64,000 nucleotides of DNA from positions 2,010,001 through 2,074,000 of the forward strand of contig NC_013159.1 in assembly GCF_000023865.1 (NCBI RefSeq), written 5' to 3'. Both the position numbers and the translations under genes were made by a program. The notes under the pieces are model-generated. The model did not search any database and was not told the origin of the DNA. It saw nothing but the letters and a program-made list of their open reading frames with translations. The DNA is from Saccharomonospora viridis DSM 43017 (GTDB lineage: Bacteria; Actinomycetota; Actinomycetes; Mycobacteriales; Pseudonocardiaceae). Below are positions 8,815-16,838 of the stretch, in pieces (position 1 is the first letter of the stretch; each line of letters starts with the position of its first letter).

Positions 8815-9792
8815 CTATCCCGCCATGGCCGGTGCGAGATCGCGCAACGGTTCGGCCAGTTCCCGTCGGAAGAAGTCGAAGAACCCGTCCGGGTCCGGAC
8901 CGTTGTTCAACAGGACGAGGTGGTCGAAACCGGCGTCACGGTAGGCGCGCGCTGTTTCGAGGTAGCGTTCGGGGTCGGGACCGCACGGCATGGCGGCGGT
9001 GATGTCCTCCTCCCGCACCATGGTGGTCGCGGCTTCGAAGTTCGCCGGGTTGGGCAATTCGCTCATCACCTTCCACCCGGTCAGCGCCCAACGGGAGGTC
9101 GCCAGTGCCGCCCGCGCCGCTGCCCGCTCGTCTGGGGCCCACGACACCGGCATCTCCCCATACTTCGGGCCCGCTCCACCGGCTTCGTGATAGGTACTGA
9201 TGATCTCCGACTCGGGTTCGGTGGCGAACAGGCCGTCACCGAGTTCGGCGGCGATACGCGCCGCCTTCGGCCCCGCGGCGGCCACGGCGATCACCGGGGG
9301 CTGTTCGGGGAGGTCGAACACCTGCGCATCGGCGAGGGTGAAATGTTTGCCCTCGTAGGAACGGTAGCCCCCTCGCCACAGCAGTCGGATGATCTCCAAC
9401 GCCTCCCGTAGCCGTTCGTGACGACCGGGCACGGTCTCGGGGAAGCCGGGACCGACGACGTGTTCGTTGAGACGCTCACCCGAACCGACGCCGAGGGTGA
9501 ACCGGTTGCCGGACACGAGGGCCAAGGTGGCGGCGGCCTGAGCGATGATCGCGGGGTGATACCGGACGATGGGGCAGGTGACGCCGGTCGCCAGGCCTAT
9601 CCGGTCGGTCTTCGCGGCGATGGCCCCGAGCGCGGTCCACGCGAAGCACGAATGCCCTTGCACGTCGAGCCACGGGTGATAGTGGTCGCTCATCTCCACG
9701 AAATCGAAACCGGCCTGTTCGGCGAGCACCGCCTGGCGAATCAGTTCGTTCGGGCCGAAGGCCTCCGCCGCCAGTTTGTATCCGATGCGCAT
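8815..9792 (-). CDS. LLM-class F420-dependent oxidoreductase
   Basis: This 325-residue protein is a luciferase-like monooxygenase-fold enzyme of the F420-dependent type. It shows GYKLAAEAFGPNELIRQAVLAEQAGFDFVEMSDH at the N-terminus, TGVTCPIVRYHPAIIAQAAATL, and the family segment RFTLGVGSGERLNEH. It is close in pattern to the F420-dependent glucose-6-phosphate dehydrogenase-like family of actinobacteria, but the substrate is not determinable. F420 use fits an actinomycete. A GGGAGGAC element precedes the start. It is convergent with the hydroxylase operon and separated by a strong hairpin. Confidence 0.85.
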   Translation of the reverse strand: MRIGYKLAAEAFGPNELIRQAVLAEQAGFDFVEMSDHYHPWLDVQGHSCFAWTALGAIAAKTDRIGLATGVTCPIVRYHPAIIAQAAATLALVSGNRFTLGVGSGERLNEHVVGPGFPETVPGRHERLREALEIIRLLWRGGYRSYEGKHFTLADAQVFDLPEQPPVIAVAAAGPKAARIAAELGDGLFATEPESEIISTYHEAGGAGPKYGEMPVSWAPDERAAARAALATSRWALTGWKVMSELPNPANFEAATTMVREEDITAAMPCGPDPERYLETARAYRDAGFDHLVLLNNGPDPDGFFDFFRRELAEPLRDLAPAMAG

Positions 9793-9921
9793 CGGGTCCT
9801 CCCGTTCCCATGGGCCTGCTCGGCGTAGGGGTCTTCCTGCTGACTACCCCGTGCCGACGGCTTGAACATGGCGGGAGGGATCGGTGGTGCTTCGGGCGGC
9901 TACCTGCCGTCCGGTGCTCAG

Positions 9922-9989
9922 CGGTGTGACGGTGTGACGGGGTGACGGTGTGACGGTGTGACGGGGTGACCGGGAGGACCCGGGAGGAC
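9922..9989. repeat. Tandem 8-bp repeat (six units) plus 10-bp duplication
   Basis: Six head-to-tail octamers run from 9922 to 9969 in the order CGGTGTGA, CGGTGTGA, CGGGGTGA, repeated once, giving a 24-bp higher-order unit present twice. CCGGGAGGAC is then duplicated at 9970-9979 and 9980-9989. The block lies between the divergent oxidoreductase and MFS genes, just upstream of the MFS operator. Such a tract can change length by slippage. Confidence 0.85.
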
Positions 9990-10017
9990 ACTGTCCGTGG
10001 TCTGGCCCACCACACCT

Positions 10018-10057
10018 AAGCGTACGTTCGTACACTTCCGGCTGTAGGGTTCCGCGT
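10018..10057 (+). promoter_or_regulatory. TetR-type operator and leaderless promoter of the MFS gene
   Basis: AAGCGTACGTTCGTACACTT at 10018-10037 is a near-perfect inverted repeat, and its core AAGCGTACG-NN-CGTAC recurs at 11292. It would cover the -35 zone. A -10-like TAGGGT at 10045-10050 ends seven bases before the ATG at 10058 and no Shine-Dalgarno is present, so the mRNA is probably leaderless and repressed by the TetR protein downstream. Confidence 0.65.
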
Positions 10058-11254
10058 ATGACCGTTGCCGTACCGCGTCGGCCCGCTCCTGTGGACCGGC
10101 GGGCGCGCGTTGCCGTCGCCGCTCTGTTCTTCACCAACGGCGCCCTGTTCGCCAACCTGCTACCCAGGTATCCGGAGATCAAAGCGGATCTCGGCATCGA
10201 CAACGCCGCCTACGGACTCGCGGTCGCGGCTTTCCCGACGGGCGCCATCGCGGCCGGGCTGCTGGCCGGAATGCTCATCCGCCGGCTGGGTTCGGCCCTG
10301 GTGGCGGTCGTCAGTACCGTGCTGACCGGTGCGGCGATCGTCGCCGCGGCGTTGGCCGACTCGGCGATGGTGTTCGCCGGGGCGTTGTTCGCAGCCGGGG
10401 CCATGGACGCGATCACCGACGTCGCGCAGAACGCCCACGGCCTGCGGGTGCAACGTCGTTACGGACGTTCCATCATCAACTCCTTCCACGCCATCTGGTC
10501 CGTCGGCGCCGTCACCGGAGGCTCCATGGCCGCCGGGGCGATCGCGCTCGGCCTTTCCCGGGGGCACCATCTGTTGCTTTCCGCGGCGCTGTTCACGGTC
10601 GTCGCGTGCGTCGCCCTACGTTTCTGCCTACCCGGGCCGGAGACGCAGCCTGCCGCGAAACCCGCCGTCGACGACCACAAGACGACACGGCACACGGGGT
10701 TGCGCACCGCTTGTCTGCTGACCGCCTTGGTCCTCATCGCGACGGCCGGCACCCTCGTCGAAGACGCGGGCAACTCCTGGGCCGCGCTGTACCTCTCCGA
10801 CTCGTTGCACGCATCGGCTGCGCTGGCGGCCTCCGGCTACATCGCTTTGGTGGGGGCCCAGTTCGTCGGCCGCCTGCTCGGCGACCGACTCGTCGACCGC
10901 TTCGGCCAGCGTGCCGTGGCCCGCGCCGGTGGCCTGATCGCCGCGGCGGGGATGGGGCTGGCGCTCGCCGTGCCCACGGTGCCCGGAACGATCCTCGGTT
11001 TCGCCGCGGCCGGACTGGGGGTGGCGACGCTGGTTCCCGCGGCGATGCACGAGGCCGACGAACTGCCCGGGCTCAAACCCGGTCTGGGGCTGACCGTCGT
11101 CTCCTGGCTCATGCGCCTGGGATTTTTGCTCTCCCCGCCGGTCGTGGGGGTGATCGCCGACGTGACGAGTCTTCGCGTCGGTCTGCTGGTCATCCCGTTC
11201 GCCGGGGCGCTGGTGCTGATGTTCGCCGGAGCGCTACGGCCTCGACGCTGGTGA
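10058..11254 (+). CDS. MFS transporter
   Basis: The 398-residue protein has about twelve hydrophobic helices and a short loop with RRLGSALVAVV between helices 2 and 3, typical of the major facilitator superfamily; it resembles the YbjJ/fucose-permease-like sugar or drug transporter subgroup (family placement from memory). Helix 1 begins at VAALFFTNGALFANLLPRYPEIK. It probably exports a toxic compound sensed by the TetR regulator 230 bases downstream, because both genes carry the same operator. The ATG is leaderless, seven bases from a TAGGGT -10 element. Confidence 0.85.
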   Translation: MTVAVPRRPAPVDRRARVAVAALFFTNGALFANLLPRYPEIKADLGIDNAAYGLAVAAFPTGAIAAGLLAGMLIRRLGSALVAVVSTVLTGAAIVAAALADSAMVFAGALFAAGAMDAITDVAQNAHGLRVQRRYGRSIINSFHAIWSVGAVTGGSMAAGAIALGLSRGHHLLLSAALFTVVACVALRFCLPGPETQPAAKPAVDDHKTTRHTGLRTACLLTALVLIATAGTLVEDAGNSWAALYLSDSLHASAALAASGYIALVGAQFVGRLLGDRLVDRFGQRAVARAGGLIAAAGMGLALAVPTVPGTILGFAAAGLGVATLVPAAMHEADELPGLKPGLGLTVVSWLMRLGFLLSPPVVGVIADVTSLRVGLLVIPFAGALVLMFAGALRPRRW

Positions 11255-11291
11255 ACGGTGTTTCCCGCACGGTCCCCGACACGCCCGACGG

Positions 11292-11329
11292 AAGCGTACG
11301 GTCGTACGCCTTGGGGGTATGATCAGCAC
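11292..11329 (+). promoter_or_regulatory. Second copy of the TetR-type operator with promoter
   Basis: GCGTACG-GT-CGTACGC at 11294-11309 is a perfect 7-2-7 inverted repeat and shares AAGCGTACG-NN-CGTAC with 10018-10037. It occupies the -35 zone of a clear -10 element, TATGAT at 11318-11323, whose start point would fall near 11330, on the GTG of a small reading frame. Autoregulation by the TetR protein is inferred. Confidence 0.7.
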
Positions 11330-11485
11330 GTGCCGACGGACCACTCCGGGAAGGATTCACAGCCGAGCGTCGACCGCGTCTCGGCGGACGCGTTCCACGA
11401 ACTCGTCGAGTCTGAGCTCGCCGACAACCAATTGATCGTGCGATCGGTCGATCGGGGGTCCGGTGGTCCACGGCAACGGCGTTGA
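11330..11485 (+). CDS. Small leaderless reading frame before tetR, unknown
   Basis: A 51-codon frame starts with GTG exactly where transcription from TATGAT (11318-11323) should begin, keeps high G/C at third positions throughout, and ends in TGA overlapping the TTG start of the TetR gene. The peptide is hydrophilic, without Cys or a membrane segment (VSADAFHELVESELADNQ in the middle). I do not recognise it. It may be a true small protein or a leader peptide that couples translation of the regulator; a non-coding leader is the alternative. Confidence 0.4.
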   Translation: MPTDHSGKDSQPSVDRVSADAFHELVESELADNQLIVRSVDRGSGGPRQRR

Positions 11486-12117
11486 CGCGGCCCAAACGCT
11501 CGAGAGCCTGTGAGCCCGCTGCCATGGCAACCGGGAGAACGGATCCGCAGCGCCGCGAACGTATCCTCGCCGCCACCCTCGATCTCATCGCCGAAGAGGG
11601 TCTCGCGCGTGTCTCCCATCGGAGGATCGCCGCACGCGCCGGAGTTCCGCTGGGGTCGATGACCTACCACTTCAAAGGCATCGAGGCCTTGGTGCGGGAG
11701 GCTTTCCGCCGCTTCACCGACCACATCGTCGCCGTCTTCGACGCGCACCTTTCCACCGCGACCGACCAGGACGAGGCGCGGGCGGCCGTGGTCGACCTCG
11801 TGCATGCCCTGTCCGAGGGGAGCCAACGCGACCTCGTGCTCACCCAGGAGCTGTACACCCTCGCCGCACGCCGGCCGGAATACCGACAACTCACCCACGA
11901 ATGGATGCGCCGCAGCCGCGCCCACCTGGAAAAGCACTTCGACCCGGACACGGCCCGGCAACTCGACGCGCTGATCGAGGGACTGACACTGCACCGCGCC
12001 TTGGCCCGCCGACCGCATGATCGGGCACTGACGTTGGAGGCCGTCACCCGCATCACCACGAACCGGCAAGCCAGCGAGTCGCGACCGGAGCCGGGGCCCG
12101 TCGCGAAGGCCCGCTGA
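11482..12117 (+). CDS. TetR family regulator
   Basis: The 211-residue protein has an N-terminal TetR helix-turn-helix at about residues 25-70 (RILAATLDLIAEEG, then VSHRRIAARAGVPLGSMTYHFKG) and a helical ligand-binding remainder. TTG at 11482 overlaps the stop of the preceding small frame; ATG at 11524, giving 197 residues, is an equally likely start, since neither has a strong Shine-Dalgarno. The same operator lies before this gene and before the MFS gene, so it probably represses both until the exported compound binds. Confidence 0.87.
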   Translation: MTRPKRSRACEPAAMATGRTDPQRRERILAATLDLIAEEGLARVSHRRIAARAGVPLGSMTYHFKGIEALVREAFRRFTDHIVAVFDAHLSTATDQDEARAAVVDLVHALSEGSQRDLVLTQELYTLAARRPEYRQLTHEWMRRSRAHLEKHFDPDTARQLDALIEGLTLHRALARRPHDRALTLEAVTRITTNRQASESRPEPGPVAKAR

Positions 12118-12201
12118 TCGTACGGCGGCGGCAAGGGTGGACGGCGGTCAAGGCCCCGAGCCGTCTTGGCCCCATGGAGAAGGCGGCACGTCCGGTTCGT
12201 G

Positions 12202-12942
12202 CTAGGAGGAGCCGTGTTGGAGAGCCGACTCGACCAGTCGTTCCACGCCCTCGGTCCAGGCGGCACCGTGGCCGGTGAGCACGGTCCGAGCCCCCGTGTC
12301 GGCGAGCACGTCCAACGATCTCAGGGCGCGTTCCGGGTCCACGGTGGCCGCGCGGGAGACGATCTGCGGCCTCCGCGTGCCCCGGTACGGATCGAGCGTC
12401 ACCACGGCATCACCGGCGACGACCGTGTCCCGCTCGGGGAAGTGGAAAGCACAGTGACCCAACGTGTGGCCGGGGGTGAACAGCACCCGGGGCGCACCCG
12501 GGACCGACAACGTGGTCTCCCGGATCCGGTGCACCTGTTCGACCGGCCTGGGCCACCACGCCCGGTTCTTCGCGAACTCGGCGACCATCGGCAGGGCCTT
12601 GAACTGGGTCAGCAGGTACCACGTGAGCGGGCGGTCACGGCCGTACTGACGTGGGTGCCGGGTCAACGGAATGTCGTTGTCATGGATGTACACCGGCACG
12701 CCCACATGGGACCGGAGTCGTTCCGCGAACCCGAGATGGTCGAAATGGCCGTGTGTCAGCAGCAGCGCTTTGATGTCCCGAAGCCGTCTGTCCAACTCAC
12801 TCAGCGCCTGGAGCAGTGACTCCCACGACGTCGGCAGGCCCGCGTCGACGACGGTGAGTCCACTGTCGTCCTCGACGATGAACCAGTTGACATAGGAGTC
12901 CTCCACGCAGTGGATGCCGTCGGCGACATTCGTCCGCAGCAT
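12202..12942 (-). CDS. Metallo-beta-lactamase-fold hydrolase
   Basis: The 246-residue MBL-fold enzyme has a complete first metal motif, THGHFDH, with His64, His66, Asp68 and His69, then TPGHTLGH near residue 140, an AGDAVV aspartate, and LTGHG near the C-terminus. It should be a dinuclear zinc or iron hydrolase of the glyoxalase II-like group; the substrate is unknown. Start 12942 is chosen because GAGGAGG lies five bases upstream; the frame is open further upstream but without a site. It is convergent with the TetR gene, 84 bases away. Confidence 0.84.
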   Translation of the reverse strand: MLRTNVADGIHCVEDSYVNWFIVEDDSGLTVVDAGLPTSWESLLQALSELDRRLRDIKALLLTHGHFDHLGFAERLRSHVGVPVYIHDNDIPLTRHPRQYGRDRPLTWYLLTQFKALPMVAEFAKNRAWWPRPVEQVHRIRETTLSVPGAPRVLFTPGHTLGHCAFHFPERDTVVAGDAVVTLDPYRGTRRPQIVSRAATVDPERALRSLDVLADTGARTVLTGHGAAWTEGVERLVESALQHGSS

Positions 12943-13093
12943 CGCCACCTCCTCGTTCGGGTTGGGAGGCGACCACCCTCGTCGAAGGCTTTCCACGTCG
13001 CCGTCCGCGGGCGCCCGATGTGGAACGGGCCGGTACACGAGCCGCTCTTCGACTCCGCCATGGGTGGCGGGCGTCGGTGGCGGCCGGTGTCCG

Positions 13094-13516
13094 TTACCGG
13101 CTGGGTCGGAACGCGGCCACCGCGGCCTCGGCGATGGCCTGGTCCTGTTCACCGGTGCCACCGCTGACCCCGACGGCGCCGACGACCTGGCCCTCGTGTT
13201 GCAGCGGTATCCCACCCGCGAAGACCATGACCCGTCCCTTGTTGGAGACGTGGATGCCGAAGAACTGCGCACCGGGTTGTGCGTTGCCGGCCAGTTCACC
13301 GGTCGAGATGTCGAAGGCACGGGCGGTGAAGGCCTTGTTGATGGAGATGTCCACGCTACCGATCCAGGCCCCGTCCATCCGCGCGTGCGCGACCAGATTG
13401 CCGCCTGCGTCGACCACCGCGATGTTGACCGGCTGTCCGATCTCCTGCGCTTTGCGTTCGCCTCCTGTGATGATCTGGCGTGCTTCCTCGAGCGACACGG
13501 ACGGCAGGTTCCGCAT
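13094..13516 (-). CDS. GlcG/HbpS-family protein
   Basis: This 140-residue protein belongs to the GlcG/HbpS (DUF336) fold: SLEEARQIITGGERKAQEIGQPVNIAVVDAGGNL followed by AHARMDGAWIGSVDISINKA and a glycine-rich C-terminus (GGIPLQHEGQVVGAVGVSGG). Family members bind haem or cobalamin-like cofactors or serve as accessory subunits. There is no signal peptide, so it is cytoplasmic. GGAGGAG lies seven bases before the ATG. It is divergent from the molybdenum enzyme at 13737 and upstream of, and co-directional with, the MBL hydrolase. Confidence 0.82.
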   Translation of the reverse strand: MRNLPSVSLEEARQIITGGERKAQEIGQPVNIAVVDAGGNLVAHARMDGAWIGSVDISINKAFTARAFDISTGELAGNAQPGAQFFGIHVSNKGRVMVFAGGIPLQHEGQVVGAVGVSGGTGEQDQAIAEAAVAAFRPSR

Positions 13517-13736
13517 GGCTGTCTCCTCCGCTTTCGGCAGTCCCATCGGCCGCCTACCCGTGGCAGGCGGGATGAAACGTGGCCGGGGCACCGGTCGGGC
13601 CGATCCGGCACGAGGTGTCGGCGCGACCGTGGGGCGACACGGGGGTGAGTACGGGCCGCTCGCGGCGTCGAGGACGACGGTGTATCGGCGGTCGTCGTCC
13701 CGGGTATCCCCGCGCTGACCGCGGCGGAGGGATGGC

Positions 13737-16241
13737 ATGGCCGATCGCATCTTGGATATCTGGGGCGCACGGACACCGCATGCGAAAGACACGCCCTGGC
13801 CGGTTAGGGTCGACCTGCATCTGGAGGCCGGGCTGACCGAATCGGACGTGGACCGTTGGGTGCAGTCGGCGTGCGTGCTGTGCAGTAACGGCTGTGCCTG
13901 TGACATCGCGGTCAAGGACGGCCGCATGGTCGGGATCCGCGGGCGGGCGGGTGATGTGGTCAACCACGGGAGGCTGGGCCCCAAGGGACTCTACGGTTCC
14001 TGGCAGTGGAGCCGCACGGACCGGTTGCTCCGTCCCTTGGTGCGACGCGGTGGCGAATTGGTGGAGACCGATTGGGACACCGCGATGAGTCTGATCGTGC
14101 GGCGGTCGCGGGAGTTGCTGGACGAGACCGGACCGCTGTCGCACGGTTTCTACACCAGTGGGCAGCTGTTCTTGGAGGAGTACTACACCCTCGCGGTGAT
14201 CGGCAAGGCGGGCCTGGGAACACCGCATATGGACGGCAACACCCGCCTGTGCACCGCCACGGCCGCCGCGGCGATGAAGGAGAGTTTCGGCTCGGACGGC
14301 CAGCCCGGCAGTTACACCGACATCGACTCGTGTGACGCGCTGTTCCTGTTCGGCCACAACATGGCCGAGACCCAGACCGTGCTGTGGACCCGGGTGCTGG
14401 ACCGGGTGCACGGGCCCGACCGTCCCGTGATCGTGGCGGTCGATCCGCGCCGCACGAAGGTGGCCGATGTGGCGGTGGAATCCGGGGGAGTGCACCTGGC
14501 CCCTCTGCCCGGCACGAACCTCGCGTTGCTGAACGGTTTGATCCGAGAGCTGATCACTCGTGGGTGGGTCGATCACGACTACGTCACCGCCCACACCCTC
14601 GGCTTCGACGAGCTGGCCACCACCGTGGAGCCGTACACGCCGGAGGAGGTGGCCCGCATCTGTCGGATCGACGCCGACGACCTGCGGCGCGCGGCCGAGG
14701 TGTTCGGCACGTCCGATCGTGTGTTGTCCACCGTGTTGCAGGGCTTCTACCAGTCGCCCCAGGCCACCGCGGCGTCCTGTCAGGTCAACAACCTGCATCT
14801 GCTGCGTGGACTGATCGGCGAACCGGGCTGCGGCGTCCTCCAGATGAACGGGCAGCCCACCGCCCAGAACACCCGGGAGACCGGTGCGGACGGGGATCTC
14901 CCCGGATTCCGTAACTGGGACAATCCCGAACACATCCGGGAGCTCGCCGAGTTGTGGAACGTGGACCCGTTGACCATCCCGCATTGGGCGGCACCCACCC
15001 ACGCCATGCAGATCTGGCGCTACGCCGAACAGGGTTCGATCCGGCTGCTGTGGATATCCGCGACCAACCCCGCGGTGTCGCTGCCGGAACTTCCACGGAT
15101 CCGCGACATCCTCGCCAAAGAGGAACTGTTCGTCGTCGTGCAGGACGGCTTTCGGACCGAGACCGCGGAATACGCCGATGTGGTGCTCCCCGCCGCGCTG
15201 TGGGGAGAGAAACAGGGCACGTTCACCAACGTCGACCGGACCGTGCACCTGTCGGACAAGGCGGTGGAGCCGCCCGGCGAGGCGCGTTCCGACCTGGACA
15301 TCTTCCTGGATTACGCCCGGCGCATGGACTTCCGCGACCGCGACGGGGCGCCGTTGCCGCCGTGGCGGACCCCGGAGGAGGCGTTCGAGGCGTGGAAGGA
15401 ATGCAGCCGCGGACGGTTGTGTGACTACACCGGCCTGTCCTACGACAGGTTGCGTGGCCGCAGTGGCATCCCGTGGCCGTGCAACGACGAGCACCCCGAG
15501 GGAAGCGACCGACTCTATGCCGACGGGGTGTTCCCCACTCATCCCGACGTGTGTGAAAGCTACGGTCGGGACCTGCTCACCGGTGGTCTCGTCTCGCCGG
15601 AGCAGTACAAGGCGATGCGTCCGGACGGCCGGGCCCTGCTCAAAGCGGCCGAGTACGTCGCTTCCCCGGAGGAGCCCGACGAGGACTTCCCGTTCGTCTG
15701 TACCACCGGGCGCACTGTCTACCACTTCCACACCCGCACGAAGACCGGCCGGTCCCCGCGGCTGCGACGCGCGGCGCCCGAGCCATGGGTGGAGCTGTCC
15801 GCGCACGACGCGGCCATGCTGGGGATCGGGGAGGGTGATCTGGTGCGTGTCGAATCACCTCGTGGCCGGGTCGAGGCGCCGGCGCGGATCGGCCGTGGTC
15901 GCGACGGCGTGGTGTTCCTACCGTTCCACTACGGTTATTGGGACAGCGGTTCACAACGGCATACGCGGGCGGCCAACGAGCTGACCCTCACCGAGTGGGA
16001 CCCGGTGTCCAAGCAACCGCTGTACAAGGTCAGCGCTGTCCGCGTGACCAAACTCGCCGCGAGCGGACAACCGGCTCCCGCCCCCACCACCGTCGCATCG
16101 GCACCTCACGTTCCCGAGGGGATCCCCACCACCACGGGTGACGACGACGTGCGGGAGACCACCACCGCTGCGGAACCGCCCCCGCCGCCGCCGACGCCGG
16201 TACGGACGGCGAACGTGCCACACACCGCGTCGAAGGGGTGA
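13737..16241 (+). CDS. Molybdopterin oxidoreductase (nitrate reductase/formate dehydrogenase-like), 3-Cys cluster motif
   Basis: This 834-residue member of the DMSO-reductase superfamily has an N-terminal cluster motif with Cys46, Cys49 and Cys53, but the fourth ligand, expected in the RLCPKG element, is Gly81 in RLGPKG (Cys55 could substitute). The Mo ligand is probably Cys172 in NTRLCTATAAAAMKESFG, as in assimilatory nitrate reductases and Cys-type formate dehydrogenases. Molybdopterin-binding segments and the C-terminal MopB domain are intact. The last 60 residues are an unusual Pro/Thr/Ala-rich tail with PPPPPP. There is no Tat signal, so it is cytoplasmic. A helical partner gene follows after four bases. 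Confidence 0.82.
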   Translation: MADRILDIWGARTPHAKDTPWPVRVDLHLEAGLTESDVDRWVQSACVLCSNGCACDIAVKDGRMVGIRGRAGDVVNHGRLGPKGLYGSWQWSRTDRLLRPLVRRGGELVETDWDTAMSLIVRRSRELLDETGPLSHGFYTSGQLFLEEYYTLAVIGKAGLGTPHMDGNTRLCTATAAAAMKESFGSDGQPGSYTDIDSCDALFLFGHNMAETQTVLWTRVLDRVHGPDRPVIVAVDPRRTKVADVAVESGGVHLAPLPGTNLALLNGLIRELITRGWVDHDYVTAHTLGFDELATTVEPYTPEEVARICRIDADDLRRAAEVFGTSDRVLSTVLQGFYQSPQATAASCQVNNLHLLRGLIGEPGCGVLQMNGQPTAQNTRETGADGDLPGFRNWDNPEHIRELAELWNVDPLTIPHWAAPTHAMQIWRYAEQGSIRLLWISATNPAVSLPELPRIRDILAKEELFVVVQDGFRTETAEYADVVLPAALWGEKQGTFTNVDRTVHLSDKAVEPPGEARSDLDIFLDYARRMDFRDRDGAPLPPWRTPEEAFEAWKECSRGRLCDYTGLSYDRLRGRSGIPWPCNDEHPEGSDRLYADGVFPTHPDVCESYGRDLLTGGLVSPEQYKAMRPDGRALLKAAEYVASPEEPDEDFPFVCTTGRTVYHFHTRTKTGRSPRLRRAAPEPWVELSAHDAAMLGIGEGDLVRVESPRGRVEAPARIGRGRDGVVFLPFHYGYWDSGSQRHTRAANELTLTEWDPVSKQPLYKVSAVRVTKLAASGQPAPAPTTVASAPHVPEGIPTTTGDDDVRETTTAAEPPPPPPTPVRTANVPHTASKG

Positions 16242-16245
16242 GCCC

Positions 16246-16704
16246 ATGCACCTGGCCACCTATCTGGGACTGCTGCACACCTCGCTGACCACCCTCGCCG
16301 ACGCCTTCCGCCAGGTCGGCCGCGGCCGCGGCGACGAGCCCGACGTGTGGCACACCTGCCACTTCCTCGCCGCGCGGGTCGACCGGCAAGCCGACGCCCT
16401 GGTCCCGGTGGTGCGGCGTTACGGCGAGCACCGTGAGCCCGAACCCGAACGCCTGTACGCCACCGGCTTGGAGTCCACCCGCAGCGGAGCCGTCGGGTTG
16501 CTGCGGGACCTGCAGGACCTCTACACGCTGGCCAGTCTCACCGACGTCACCTGGACGGTCGTGGGACAAGCCGCTCTGGGACTGCGCGACCGTGAACTGC
16601 TCGACCTCGTTCACTCCTGCGAACCGGACACCGCGCGGCAACTGTCCTGGCTACGCACCCGGATCAAACAGGCCGCCCCGCAGGCCCTCATCGCGGCGAG
16701 CTGA
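16246..16704 (+). CDS. Small helical protein paired with molybdenum enzyme, unknown
   Basis: This 152-residue protein is unrecognised. It is predicted mostly helical, with several His residues in the first half (LLHTSLTTL, VWHTCHFLAARVDRQADAL), reminiscent of a four-helix bundle; that is only an impression. It begins four bases after the oxidoreductase stop, preceded by AAGGGGTGAG, so it is translated with that enzyme and may be its chaperone, electron-transfer partner or small subunit. The frame is open upstream, but 16246 is the first start with a good site. Confidence 0.6.
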   Translation: MHLATYLGLLHTSLTTLADAFRQVGRGRGDEPDVWHTCHFLAARVDRQADALVPVVRRYGEHREPEPERLYATGLESTRSGAVGLLRDLQDLYTLASLTDVTWTVVGQAALGLRDRELLDLVHSCEPDTARQLSWLRTRIKQAAPQALIAAS

Positions 16705-16838
16705 GCGGGAAGCGGCAGGCGGTGTGGTGCGGGCGGTTCGAGAAAACGGCACAACGGTGGTTTCGGTTGTTCTGTTGCGAACACCGTTGTTCCCCGCGGG
16801 CGAGGCCATCGACGTGCAGCCGGCCCCACCGCCGCCCG

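Noticed and set aside
9922-9969. Octamer repeats as a CRISPR-like array
   Set aside because: Units are 8 bp head to tail with no spacers and no cas genes are present.
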